Positions 1 through 8,724 of a stretch of DNA of 64,000 nt are shown here, in pieces. Numbering within the stretch: the stretch's first letter is position 1; each line of letters opens with the position of its first letter. Origin of the DNA: Planomonospora parontospora. Lineage in GTDB: Bacteria > Actinomycetota > Actinomycetes > Streptosporangiales > Streptosporangiaceae. The notes below the pieces were generated by a model. It was not told the origin of the DNA and searched no databases. It worked only from the letters and a program-made list of their open reading frames with translations. Location: the NCBI GenBank assembly GCA_014647935.1, contig BMQD01000011.1, positions 124,001 to 188,000 of the forward strand, written 5' to 3'. A program made the position numbers and the translations under genes.

Positions 1-11
1 TCGCTCTTCTG

Positions 12-84
12 TGGGGTTGACGGGATTCGAACCCGCTCTTTACGCCACCTAAAGACGTCGCCTCTACCGTTGGGCTACAACCCC
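12..84 (-). tRNA. tRNA with anticodon UAG (type I fold, isotype uncertain)
   Basis: A 73-nt cloverleaf reads on the minus strand. The acceptor stem GGGGTTG/CAACCCC is perfect, the T-arm is GCGGG-TTCGAAT-CCCGT, the anticodon stem is ACGTC/GGCGT, and the variable loop has 5 nt. No CCA is encoded and the discriminator base is A. The anticodon loop TTTAGGT gives UAG, which would read leucine CUA/CUG codons. Leucine tRNAs normally have a long variable arm, and this one does not, so the charging identity is unclear. The D-stem has only three good pairs (GCC/GGC). The upstream HNH gene runs 21 nt into the tRNA 5' half, and its stop codon TAG lies in the D-loop. Confidence 0.8.
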
Positions 85-549
85 TATTTTCCCTGCGAAA
101 TTCTCTGTTTGTGAATGGCAGTTTGGGCAGAGGAATCGCAGGTTCTCTCTTCTGTTGTCCAGCCAGTCACCGTTGATGTGATCGACATGCAGTATCAAGG
201 GCCGACCCTGCCAGACGCCCTCGATCTTACATCCCGCGCACTGGTATGGCATCCCGGTTGCGATCAGGCTTCTCCTGAGGCGGCTGGGGGTGGGGCGTGC
301 ACTGCCCTTCGGCAGCATGACGAGAACGTGCTCCGGCCGGCGACGTCGGGGAGAGGGCTGGCCCTTGTTCGGGGAGATCCTGCGGAAGTGTGAGGTGTCG
401 ATCCCGAAGCGCTTCAGCTGGCGGCTGATGTGCGCGTGGTTTCCGCCCGCGACGGTGATGCCCAGGCGGCGGAGAACATCGGTGACGCTGAGGGAGTTGG
501 CTGCGGCCTCGGCCAGCATTTCGGGGGTGTACTTGTACTTGGTGGCCAT
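64..549 (-). CDS. HNH endonuclease with N-terminal helix-turn-helix-like segment
   Basis: A 161-residue protein. Residues 7-55 (YTPEMLAEAAANSLSV... to GIDTSHF) resemble the small DNA-binding segment often joined to HNH nucleases. Residues 60-75 form a basic linker. The C-terminal half is a classic zinc-type HNH domain: CAGC at 104-107, HVDHINGD at 121-128, the N of NRREN, and CPNCHS at 141-146. It likely nicks or cuts DNA as a free-standing homing or phage-type nuclease; the target is unknown. I chose the ATG at 549 because it follows a GGGG element and begins the conserved-looking part; an in-frame start at 612 adds 21 residues of poor quality. The 3' end overlaps the tRNA, so both genes probably lie on one transcript. 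Confidence 0.8.
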   Translation of the reverse strand: MATKYKYTPEMLAEAAANSLSVTDVLRRLGITVAGGNHAHISRQLKRFGIDTSHFRRISPNKGQPSPRRRRPEHVLVMLPKGSARPTPSRLRRSLIATGMPYQCAGCKIEGVWQGRPLILHVDHINGDWLDNRRENLRFLCPNCHSQTENFAGKIGVVAQR

Positions 550-622
550 GCCCCAAGTATAGGTAATGAGCCGACAATTCTTGGGGCATGGGCAAATCGT
601 ACTAAATGACAATTAATACTAT

Positions 623-1090
623 TCAGTCGAGGCCGAGTTCGCGGCGGAGGCGGGCCACGTGGCCGGTGGCCTTCACGTTGTAGAGGGCCTTCTCCACCTT
701 TCCGTCGGCGTCGATGACGAAGGTGGAGCGGATGACGCCGACGGTGGTCCTGCCGTACATCGTCTTCTCGCCGTAGGCGCCGTAGGCCTTGTGCACCTCC
801 AGCTCGGGGTCGGAGAGCAGGGGGAAGGTCAGGGCGTCGTGCTCGGCGAACTTCGCGAGCTTGGCGGGGGTGTCCTTGGAGACGCCGAGTACGGCGAAGC
901 CCGCGGCGGCGAGGGAGTCGAGGCTGTCGCGGAAGTCGCAGGCCTGCTTGGTGCAGCCGGGGGTCATGGCGGCGGGGTAGAAGTACAGGATGACGCGCCT
1001 GCCGCGGTGGGCGTCGAGGGAGACGGTGGTGCCGTCGGCGGCCGGGAGGGCGAACTCCGGGGCGGCGTCGCCTGGTTCGAGTTTCGTCAC
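623..1090 (-). CDS. bcp: Thioredoxin-dependent peroxiredoxin (BCP/PrxQ type)
   Basis: A 155-residue protein of the AhpC/TSA fold, the usual length for bacterioferritin comigratory protein. It reduces hydrogen peroxide and organic hydroperoxides in the cytoplasm using thioredoxin. The active-site segment TPGCTKQACDFRD holds the peroxidatic Cys46 and the resolving Cys51, spaced five residues apart as in atypical 2-Cys PrxQ enzymes. The F-A-L-P N-terminal strand and the GVSKDTP segment are typical. The gene stands alone on the minus strand, divergent from the DUF3618 gene, with about 110 bp between the two starts. Confidence 0.93.
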   Translation of the reverse strand: MTKLEPGDAAPEFALPAADGTTVSLDAHRGRRVILYFYPAAMTPGCTKQACDFRDSLDSLAAAGFAVLGVSKDTPAKLAKFAEHDALTFPLLSDPELEVHKAYGAYGEKTMYGRTTVGVIRSTFVIDADGKVEKALYNVKATGHVARLRRELGLD

Positions 1091-1201
1091 GTTTCCTCCG
1101 AGGAATGGTTCTCCCTGGTCAACTTACCGGCCTGCCCGAAGTGTCAGGGGAGCGCCGGACCTGAGAGACTGATCGTCGTCGAGGGCGACGAGAGGAGAGC
1201 C

Positions 1202-1546
1202 ATGGCGGAGACCGATCCGGCTGAGCTGGAGCGGCGGATCGAGCGCACGCGGGCGGAGTTGGCCGAGACGGTCGACGCCATCGCGGACCGGGTGCGTCCG
1301 AAGAACGTCGCGCGGCGGACGGTGGCCAGGGTGGAGGCGAACGCGAAGCAGTTCGTCGCGTCCGTCGGGGACAGGATCGGTGACGCGGTGGGGGTCTCGC
1401 CGCGTCCGGTGAAACCGGCGGGTGAGCCCGGGGACGACCTGTGGGCGGACGAGGCGCCGGGTCTGGCGCCGGTGCTGATCGGCGTGGGGGCGGTCCTGGT
1501 GGTCGGGGCGGCGGTCCTGCTGGTGAGGCGGCGCCGCCGGAGGTGA
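1202..1546 (+). CDS. DUF3618 family membrane-anchored protein
   Basis: A 114-residue protein. Residues 5-40 (PAELERRIERTRAELAETVDAI...) match the DUF3618 pattern of a predicted coiled-coil helix with repeated arginine and glutamate. A single C-terminal hydrophobic segment (about residues 84-107, LAPVLIGVGAVLVVGAAVLLV) is followed by an arginine run, which suggests tail anchoring with the basic end in the cytoplasm. ATG 1202 is preceded by a GAGGAGAG ribosome-binding site. DUF3618 genes often sit near YtxH- or Asp23-like envelope genes; a DUF6286/AmaP-like pair lies 1.4 kb downstream. The molecular role is unknown. Confidence 0.8.
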   Translation: MAETDPAELERRIERTRAELAETVDAIADRVRPKNVARRTVARVEANAKQFVASVGDRIGDAVGVSPRPVKPAGEPGDDLWADEAPGLAPVLIGVGAVLVVGAAVLLVRRRRRR

Positions 1547-1561
1547 CATGCGGGGCGGGGG

Positions 1562-2755
1562 TCAGAGGAAGGTGCGGCCCTCGCCCCGGTAGGTGGGGAC
1601 CTCGTCGACGATCTCGTCGCCGTCGATGAGGTGGAGGGTGGCGAAGCGTTCGCAGAGTTCGCCGGCCTTGGCGTGGCGGAACCACACGCGGTCGCCGAGG
1701 CGGAGGTCTTCGGCGGGCTGACCGATGAGCGGGGTCTGGACTTCGCCGGCGCCTTCGCGGGGGTCGTAGCGCAGGCCGCAGGGCAGGTAGGGCTGGGGGA
1801 GCCGGTCGGGCCCGGGTGCGCCTGAGGCGGTGTAGCCGCCGCCGAGGACGGTGGCGACGCCGGGGGCGGGGCGGCGGACGACGGGCAGGGCGAAGAGCGC
1901 GGCGGGGCGGCCGGTGAAGCCGCGGTAGAAGTCGAACAGGCGCGGGTGGTAGAAGCCGGAGCCGGCGGTGAGTTCGGTGACGGCTTTCTCGCGGGTGGTG
2001 GTGGCGAGGCTGCCGGTGCCGCCGCCGTTGACGAATTCGAGGTCGGCGAGCTGGCGGACGGCCTGGACGACGCGGCCTCTGCGGAGGATGAGTTCGCGGC
2101 GGGAGCGGGTCTGCATCCAGCGGATGGCGCGGGCGGTGAGGGGGTGGCCGGGCGGGTCGTCGCCGACTCCGGCGATCTGGGCTTCGTAGGCCATGAGGCC
2201 GGTGAGGCGGAGGCCGGGGCGTTTGGCGATGTCGGCGGCGAGGTCGGCGGCCTGGTCGGCGTCGCGGACGGGGGAGCGGAGGGCTCCGGCGCGCAGGCGG
2301 CCGCCGAGGGCGGTGTAGCCGGCGTCGACGTCGAGGCAGAGGCGGATCTCGTGGTGGTCGCGGAGTCCGGCGGTGGCGGTCTCGATGAGGTCGAGGTGGT
2401 CGGTGCGGTCGACCATGAGGGTGATCTCGCGGGCGGCGCGGGGGTCGGCGGCGAGCCGGGTGACGGCGGTGCGGTCGGCGGTGGGGTAGGCGACGAGGAT
2501 GTCGCGCAGGCCGGTGGAGGCGAGCCAGAGGGCTTCGGGGAGGGTGTAGGCCATGGTGCCGGTGCAGCCGTCCATGGCGAGGATGCGCTGGAGGACGGGG
2601 CGGGAGCGGATGGACTTGCTGGCGACGCGGATGGGTTTGCCGTGGGCGCGCCGGGTCATGTCGGCGGCGTTGGCGCGCAGGGCGGCGAGGTCGAGCACGG
2701 CGAACGGGGGTTCGAGGTGCGCGGTGGCCCGGTCGTAGCGCTGGCGGTCGTCCAT
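1562..2755 (-). CDS. PLP-dependent amino acid deaminase/aldolase (fold type III)
   Basis: A 397-residue protein with the alanine-racemase-like barrel followed by a beta domain, as in D-serine dehydratase and D-threonine aldolase relatives. The PLP lysine is probably Lys47 in RVASKSIR near the N-terminus; the GGGTGS segment near residue 245 fits the phosphate-binding position. The C-terminal region contains GDRVWFRHAKAGE, a motif seen in DSD1-type enzymes with a metal site. The substrate is not readable from sequence; a D-amino acid or beta-hydroxy amino acid is likely. The gene converges on the DUF3618 gene with only 15 bp between. A likely near-leaderless promoter (TAGAGT about 12 nt before the ATG) and a palindrome lie upstream. 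Confidence 0.8.
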   Translation of the reverse strand: MDDRQRYDRATAHLEPPFAVLDLAALRANAADMTRRAHGKPIRVASKSIRSRPVLQRILAMDGCTGTMAYTLPEALWLASTGLRDILVAYPTADRTAVTRLAADPRAAREITLMVDRTDHLDLIETATAGLRDHHEIRLCLDVDAGYTALGGRLRAGALRSPVRDADQAADLAADIAKRPGLRLTGLMAYEAQIAGVGDDPPGHPLTARAIRWMQTRSRRELILRRGRVVQAVRQLADLEFVNGGGTGSLATTTREKAVTELTAGSGFYHPRLFDFYRGFTGRPAALFALPVVRRPAPGVATVLGGGYTASGAPGPDRLPQPYLPCGLRYDPREGAGEVQTPLIGQPAEDLRLGDRVWFRHAKAGELCERFATLHLIDGDEIVDEVPTYRGEGRTFL

Positions 2756-2781
2756 GGGGGCAGGATAACTCTACCGAAGAT

Positions 2782-2800
2782 ACATGAGTAGTTCTCATGT
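2782..2800. promoter_or_regulatory. Palindrome ACATGAG-N5-CTCATGT between divergent genes
   Basis: A perfect 7-5-7 inverted repeat in the 152-bp gap between the deaminase/aldolase (minus) and the DUF6286-like gene (plus). It sits 27-45 bp upstream of the deaminase start, about the -35 position of the TAGAGT promoter there. That placement suits a repressor or activator site. No regulator gene is adjacent. The rest of the gap is locally AT-rich, as expected for a promoter. Confidence 0.45.
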
Positions 2801-2907
2801 TAACCGGCCGCAGGTAAATTCTTCCTCCGGATCGGGTCAGCAATCGCGTCGGCCGGTGCGTCGTGCCGTACCGGGGTGGGGGCGGACGCCGTAGACCTGG
2901 CCGGGTG

Positions 2908-3537
2908 ATGACTACTCTCCAGGAGATCCTGGCGGGCCCGGGAGGCGCGCCGGAGGCGCCCGAGGGGCCGCGGCCGCAGGCGGGCGGGCGCAGGGCGGTG
3001 CGGTTGCTGCGGCCGAGCCGGGGCCCGGCGGGCGCGGTGGTCGCGCTGGCGGCCTCGGTGGTGCTGTCCGGGCTGGCGGCGGGCACGGTGGCGCTGCTGA
3101 CCGGGTCGTCCTCGGCGCTGGCGGTGTACGGCGGGCTCGCGGCCGGGCCGGGGGCGCTGAGCTGGTCGGACCCGGTGGTGCTGGGGGCGGCGCTGGGCGT
3201 GGTGGCGGTGGGCGCGGCGCTGGTGGCGGTGGCGGTCGTGCCCGGGCGGCCCCGGCTGGTGCCGCTGGAGACGGGTGATCCGCTGGCGGTGATCGGCCTG
3301 ACCCGGTCGGGGCTGCGCCGTACGCTGCGGGCCGCGGCGGAGTCGGTGGACGGGGTGGGCCGGGCGCGGGTGCGGCTGGGCCGCGGCGGCGTGGAGGTCC
3401 TGGTGGTCGCGGAGACGGACGGGACGGGGCGGTTGCTGCGCCGGGTGGGGGCGGAGGTCGGGGACCGGCTGGCCGTTCTGGGCGCGGTGTGCGGCGACGA
3501 GGTCGTGGTGCGGTTGCGCAGCCGGGGGATCCGATGA
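2908..3537 (+). CDS. DUF6286-like two-helix membrane protein of an AmaP-type locus
   Basis: A 209-residue protein. An N-terminal Pro/Gly/Ala-rich cytoplasmic stretch (1-45) is followed by two hydrophobic helices (about 47-70 and 91-113). A soluble C-terminal domain (about 120-209, ETGDPLAVIGLTRSGLRRTLRAAAESVDGV...) has the alternating V-R pattern of Asp23/Gls24-associated proteins. In actinomycetes such DUF6286 proteins are encoded beside Asp23/Gls24 and AmaP genes and are thought to act at the envelope. I used ATG 2908; GTG 2905 is possible. The stop overlaps the next ATG (ATGA), so the two genes are translationally coupled. No Asp23/Gls24 gene is next to them. Confidence 0.7.
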   Translation: MTTLQEILAGPGGAPEAPEGPRPQAGGRRAVRLLRPSRGPAGAVVALAASVVLSGLAAGTVALLTGSSSALAVYGGLAAGPGALSWSDPVVLGAALGVVAVGAALVAVAVVPGRPRLVPLETGDPLAVIGLTRSGLRRTLRAAAESVDGVGRARVRLGRGGVEVLVVAETDGTGRLLRRVGAEVGDRLAVLGAVCGDEVVVRLRSRGIR

Positions 3538-4034
3538 GGGCGTATCTGGGCAACCGCGTCGGTCTGACCGTCACCGGGCTGGTGCTGGCCGGGGCGGGAG
3601 GGTACGGCGTGCTGCGCGGGCTGGGGGAGGTCCCGGGGCACGCGGCGGAGGCGCCGCTGCTGGACCCCGGGCTGCCGGCGCGGCTGGCGGAGGATCCCGG
3701 GGCGGGGTGGCTGGCGGCGCTAGTACTTGTAGTACTGGGGCTTGTCGCGGTCCGCTGGCTGCTGCGGTCCCTGGGCTGGGGGCGGCGGGGCCGCCGCAGT
3801 GAGACCGGGATCGCGATGCTGGGGGTCGCGCTTAAAGAAGTCGAAGGGCTGAGCCGGGTCCGGGTCCGCACGGTCGAGGGGGACCGGATCCGGATCGGGG
3901 TACGCTGCGGGCCCGCGACCGACGTCGGCGAGCTCGTAGCGCGGATGAACGAGGACGCCGTCGACAGGGTTCGGCGGGCGGTAGGGGACGATGCGCTGGG
4001 GGTTTCCGTCCGGGTGCACGTCCGCCGTCGCTGA
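3534..4034 (+). CDS. AmaP-like alkaline shock membrane anchor protein
   Basis: A 166-residue protein. Two membrane helices (about 8-27 and 59-80) are joined by an extracytoplasmic loop. A C-terminal soluble domain (about 95-166) carries the V-R-V-R-type strands and helix ARMNEDAVDRVRRAVG typical of AmaP relatives. AmaP anchors Asp23-type proteins at the membrane in Firmicutes; the role here is inferred. The start overlaps the upstream stop (ATGA). From 3720 on, the gene lies fully antisense to the 3' end of the next gene. In that stretch it uses codons rare in this genome (CTA GTA CTT GTA GTA, later CTT AAA GAA), while the opposite strand reads preferred codons. Confidence 0.65.
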   Translation: MRAYLGNRVGLTVTGLVLAGAGGYGVLRGLGEVPGHAAEAPLLDPGLPARLAEDPGAGWLAALVLVVLGLVAVRWLLRSLGWGRRGRRSETGIAMLGVALKEVEGLSRVRVRTVEGDRIRIGVRCGPATDVGELVARMNEDAVDRVRRAVGDDALGVSVRVHVRRR

Positions 4035-5495
4035 GGCCCGCCGGGCGGTCTCGTCCGGGGGATTCACGGGGTCCTCGGCGGGGTCCCCGGTGAGGGCGGG
4101 GGTGCCGGCGGCGGTCTCGGAGTCGCGCCCGCCGAAGGCCAGCCCGGCGGCCAGGCAGGCGAAAGGAGCGGCGACCGCCGCGTGGCGGTGGTCGAAGGCC
4201 GCGGTGAACTGCGGCAGCGCGATCAGGGCGGCGGCCGCGGTCCAGGGCGGGAGGAGGGCGCCGCCGAGGCGCCGCCAGCGGGTCAGGACGCCGATCAGGC
4301 CGATGGCCAGGACGACGCCGAGGAAGGGGCCGCGCAGGAAGCCGTGTTCCTGGTAGGCGCGCAGCCAGCCCGCGTAGGGGTCGACGAGGCGCGGTTCGCC
4401 GGGGTCGTCCTGGTAGGCGGTGGTGAGTTCGGCGGCGGTGCGGCCGCCGGCGGCGGGGGTGTCGGGCAGGGAGGCGGCGGCGTCGGGGAAGACGTGGGCG
4501 CTCTGGTCCTCGGCGGTGGGGTAGACGCGCCGGTCCCAGTCGAAGACGTGGGCGAGGTCGGCGAGTCCGGTGCGCAGGAAGTCGGCGGGCTGGGCTCTGA
4601 CGGCCTGCAGGGCGAAGTCGCCGGCGAGCGCGTCGCGTTCGGCGGGGGAGCCCTGGAACGTGTTCAGCGGCGAGCCGCCGTCGGAGAGGTAGGCGGGGGG
4701 CGGCTTGCGCTCACCGAGCGGTTCGGCGGGGCAGAGGGCGGCCGCGGGGCCGGTGGGCCTGATCCGGGCGCAGTCGGCGAAGGTCGTCGTGCGGGCCCAG
4801 AGGTGGGCGTTGCCGCGGGTCAGGCCGTGGTGGCCGAACTCGGCCGCGAACCAGACGGCGTGCGCGCCGAGGACCAGGGCGGCGGCCGCGGCGGTGGCGG
4901 TGACGGCTCTCCAGCCGGCGCGGCGGACGGCCAGGCAGACGAGGACCAGCAGGAGCAGCGGCAGGCCGAGGGCGCGGGTGGCGGCGGCCGCGGCCAGGAG
5001 GGTCCCGGCGAGCAGGGCGGTCCGGGCGGACGGGCGGCGGTTCCACAGCAGCAGGGTGAGGGCGAGCACGGCGAGGGACTGGAAGAGCGCGTCCGCCGTG
5101 ACGAGGTGTTCGAGCTGGATCTGGTGGGCGTCGAGCAGGGCGGGGAGCGCGGCGAGGGTGGCGCCCCAGCCGGGGAGGCGGGCCAGGCGGCGCAGCAGGA
5201 GGTAGACGCAGCAGGCGGTGGCGAGGCCGAGCAGGTGCTGGGCGGCGACCACGGCCTGCACGCTCTGCAGCGGGCTCAGCAGCCGCAGGAAGAGGGGGTA
5301 GCCGGAGGAGTGCGACCCGGTGGGGCGGAGGGCGAGGGCGGCGTCGAGGTGGGTGAAGGAGTCGGGCCAGAACCACAGGGCGGGGCGGTAGCCGAGTACG
5401 GCGAGGGCCCGCAGGCCGCCGCCCGCCAGCAGCGCGACCAGGAACAGCCAGTGGGTGCGGAGGAAGCGGTCCGCCGGTTGGGCTTCCGTCGTCAC
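3720..5495 (-). CDS. Polytopic GT-C-like glycosyltransferase or related membrane protein with long disordered tail
   Basis: A 591-residue protein. Residues 15-460 contain about ten hydrophobic helices and an early acidic loop (FWPDSFTHLDAAL), the layout of lipid-carrier-dependent GT-C glycosyltransferases such as the GT39/GT83 types. Donor and acceptor are unknown. The last 110 residues are Pro/Asp-rich and probably disordered, ending in KPQYYKY. That tail (315 bp) is antisense to the AmaP-like gene. Its codons there are the preferred ones (TAC TAC AAG TAC), which argues that the reading frame is expressed. The GTG start at 5495 has a strong AGGGAGGT ribosome-binding site. Confidence 0.75.
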   Translation of the reverse strand: MTTEAQPADRFLRTHWLFLVALLAGGGLRALAVLGYRPALWFWPDSFTHLDAALALRPTGSHSSGYPLFLRLLSPLQSVQAVVAAQHLLGLATACCVYLLLRRLARLPGWGATLAALPALLDAHQIQLEHLVTADALFQSLAVLALTLLLWNRRPSARTALLAGTLLAAAAATRALGLPLLLLVLVCLAVRRAGWRAVTATAAAAALVLGAHAVWFAAEFGHHGLTRGNAHLWARTTTFADCARIRPTGPAAALCPAEPLGERKPPPAYLSDGGSPLNTFQGSPAERDALAGDFALQAVRAQPADFLRTGLADLAHVFDWDRRVYPTAEDQSAHVFPDAAASLPDTPAAGGRTAAELTTAYQDDPGEPRLVDPYAGWLRAYQEHGFLRGPFLGVVLAIGLIGVLTRWRRLGGALLPPWTAAAALIALPQFTAAFDHRHAAVAAPFACLAAGLAFGGRDSETAAGTPALTGDPAEDPVNPPDETARRASATADVHPDGNPQRIVPYRPPNPVDGVLVHPRYELADVGRGPAAYPDPDPVPLDRADPDPAQPFDFFKRDPQHRDPGLTAAAPPPPAQGPQQPADRDKPQYYKY

Positions 5496-5598
5496 GCGAC
5501 CTCCCTGACCTTCACGAACAGGTTGACCACGATAGCTCCAGGGGCGGGCGGTCCTGTCCGCGATGGAGAACTTCGCGGCGCTTGGTGGTGTTCGCAGT

Positions 5599-5701
5599 GT
5601 CCGCCCGGATGCCCACCTGGATATCCGGATGTCCGCCCGGATACCCGGATGTTCCTCCAGACGTCCGCCGGGGCCGCCGGGGTCTTCCGGGCGGACATCC
5701 G
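5599..5701. repeat. Repeats of TGTCCGCCCGGAT with an inverted copy, 3' of sdaA
   Basis: The unit TGTCCGCCCGGAT occurs at about 5599-5611 and 5630-5642, with shorter CCGGAT copies between and after. An inverted copy, CCGGGCGGACATCC, lies at 5688-5701. The inverted copy pairs with 5627-5640 to give a 14-bp stem with a long loop, directly after the sdaA stop codon on the minus strand. It may act as a terminator or be a small intergenic repeat family. It fills most of the 209-bp gap between sdaA and the GT-C gene. Confidence 0.5.
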
Positions 5702-5704
5702 CCG

Positions 5705-7114
<1,410 letters not shown>

Positions 7115-7145
7115 TGATCGGTCCTTGTCCTTACGTCACCGGGAC

Positions 7146-7167
7146 CGCGCGCGCCGGGCGGCGCGCG
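7146..7167 (-). terminator. G+C-rich hairpin between gcvH and sdaA
   Basis: A 9-bp stem GCGCGCGCC/GGCGCGCGC with a 4-nt loop sits in the 78-nt gap between gcvH and sdaA on their transcribed strand. There is no strong U-run, so it may reduce rather than stop transcription into sdaA. Confidence 0.4.
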
Positions 7168-7192
7168 CGATCACGGTGCGGGAGAGAAGATT

Positions 7193-7582
7193 TCAGGATT
7201 CGCCGGAGGTGAGGGCGGTGTACTCCTCGGCGGAGAGCAGGTCGGCGGCCTCGCCTTCGAGGCGGAGGCGGAACAGCCAGCCCTCGCCGTACGGGTCGCC
7301 GTTGACCAGGGAGGGGTCGTCGACGACGGCGGTGTTGACCTCGACGACCTCGCCGCCGACGGGGGCGTAGATGTCGCTGACCGACTTGGTCGACTCGACC
7401 TCGCCGACCGCGTCGCCGGCGGCGACGGTCGTGCCGACCTCGGGGACCTGCACGTAGACCACGTCACCGAGGGCCTCGGCGGCGTAGGCGGTGATGCCCA
7501 CGGTGAGGGTCAGGCCGTCGTCGACGCCCGCGATCCACTCGTGTTCCTTGGTGTAGTGCAGTTCGTCGGGAATGCTGCTCAC
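7193..7582 (-). CDS. gcvH: Glycine cleavage system H protein
   Basis: A 129-residue lipoyl carrier that shuttles the aminomethyl group between the P and T proteins of the glycine cleavage system. The lipoylation site is Lys66 in VESTKSVSD. The YTKEHEW N-terminal signature and the [13 protein letters not shown]-terminal segment are standard. It starts with GTG overlapping the gcvT stop (GTGA), so the two are coupled. gcvP is not in this window. Confidence 0.97.
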   Translation of the reverse strand: MSSIPDELHYTKEHEWIAGVDDGLTLTVGITAYAAEALGDVVYVQVPEVGTTVAAGDAVGEVESTKSVSDIYAPVGGEVVEVNTAVVDDPSLVNGDPYGEGWLFRLRLEGEAADLLSAEEYTALTSGES

Positions 7583-8676
7583 TTGTTCCTCCTGTAGAAA
7601 GGCAGGTCGACGACCTCGACCGGCTCGTGGCGGCCCCGGATGTCCACCGCCAGCGCTTCCCCCGTCGCGGCGGTGTCCACGTAGGCCATGGCGATGGGCC
7701 TGCCGAGCGACTGCGAGGGGGCCCCGCTGGTGACCTCGCCGACGACCGTGCTGCCGCCGGAGGCCAGCACCACCGGGTAGCCGTGGCGGGGCACGCGGCG
7801 GCCGGCCGCGACCAGGCCCGTCAGGCGGCGGGCCGGGGGGACGTCCTTGAGGGGTTCGAGGGCCGCCCGGCCGACGAAGTCGCCCGGTTTGTCAAACTTC
7901 ACCACACGGCCGAGGCCGGCGTCGAACGGGGTGAGGGCGGTGGACAGCTCGTTGCCGTACAGCGGCATGCCCGCCTCCAGGCGGAGGGTGTCGCGGGCGG
8001 ACAGGCCGGCGGGGAGCAGGCCGTGCGGCGCGCCCGCCTCGGTGAGCGCGGTCCACAGCGGCTCGGCGTCGTCGTTGGCGACGAACAGCTCGAAGCCGTC
8101 CTCGCCGGTGTAGCCGGTGCGGGCGATGAGCGCCTCGCGGCCGGCGACGGTGGCGGGCAGCCCGGCGTAGTACTTGAGGCCGGCGAGGTCGGCGTCGGTG
8201 AGCGCGGCGAGGATCTCCTGGGACCTGGGGCCCTGGACCGCGACGAGCGCGTACTGCTCGGAGCGGTCCTCGACGGCGGCGTCGAAGCCCTTGGCCCGTT
8301 CGGCGAGCCTGGCGGCGACCGCGGGGTAGTTGGAGGCGTTGGCGACGACCATGAACTCCTCGGGGGCGAGGCGGTAGACGATCAGGTCGTCCAGCACGCC
8401 GCCGCGGGAGTTGACGATCATGGTGTAGCGGGCGCGGCCGGGCTCCAGTACGGACAGGTGGCCGACGAGCGCGTAGTCGAGGGCCTGGCCGGCCTGCGGC
8501 CCGGTCACGAAGATCTCGCCCATGTGGGAGAGGTCGAACAGGCCCGCGGCCTGGCGGACCGCGTTGTGCTCAGCGGACTCGCTGCCGTAGCGGAGCGGCA
8601 TGAGCCAGCCCGCGAAGTCGGTCAGGGTCGCGCCGAGAGACGTGTGGACGCCGCGCAGTGGCGTGGGTCGGGGCAT
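7579..8676 (-). CDS. gcvT: Glycine cleavage system T protein (aminomethyltransferase)
   Basis: A 365-residue tetrahydrofolate-dependent aminomethyltransferase of normal family length. It releases ammonia from the aminomethyl-H protein and forms methylene-tetrahydrofolate. LSHMGE near residue 50, the ARYTMI segment and the [12 protein letters not shown] motif near 186 are all family hallmarks. It is the first gene after the glycine riboswitch on the minus strand, with 48 nt between the aptamer and the ATG. It overlaps gcvH by 4 nt. Confidence 0.97.
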   Translation of the reverse strand: MPRPTPLRGVHTSLGATLTDFAGWLMPLRYGSESAEHNAVRQAAGLFDLSHMGEIFVTGPQAGQALDYALVGHLSVLEPGRARYTMIVNSRGGVLDDLIVYRLAPEEFMVVANASNYPAVAARLAERAKGFDAAVEDRSEQYALVAVQGPRSQEILAALTDADLAGLKYYAGLPATVAGREALIARTGYTGEDGFELFVANDDAEPLWTALTEAGAPHGLLPAGLSARDTLRLEAGMPLYGNELSTALTPFDAGLGRVVKFDKPGDFVGRAALEPLKDVPPARRLTGLVAAGRRVPRHGYPVVLASGGSTVVGEVTSGAPSQSLGRPIAMAYVDTAATGEALAVDIRGRHEPVEVVDLPFYRRNK

Positions 8677-8724
8677 GATCGCACCTCAGGCATGGGTCGG
8701 ATGAGAGCATCCTCCCCCTCTGTC

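Noticed and set aside
37-62. Alternative anticodon arm CTTTA/TAAAG giving loop GGTGGCG and a UGG anticodon.
   Set aside because: It lacks U at the position before the anticodon and distorts the spacing to the D- and T-arms; the UAG reading keeps all standard distances.
1119-3641. A long minus-strand open frame of about 840 codons.
   Set aside because: It is Arg/Pro-rich, lies antisense or out of frame to the deaminase and DUF6286-like genes, and has the composition of a GC-bias shadow.
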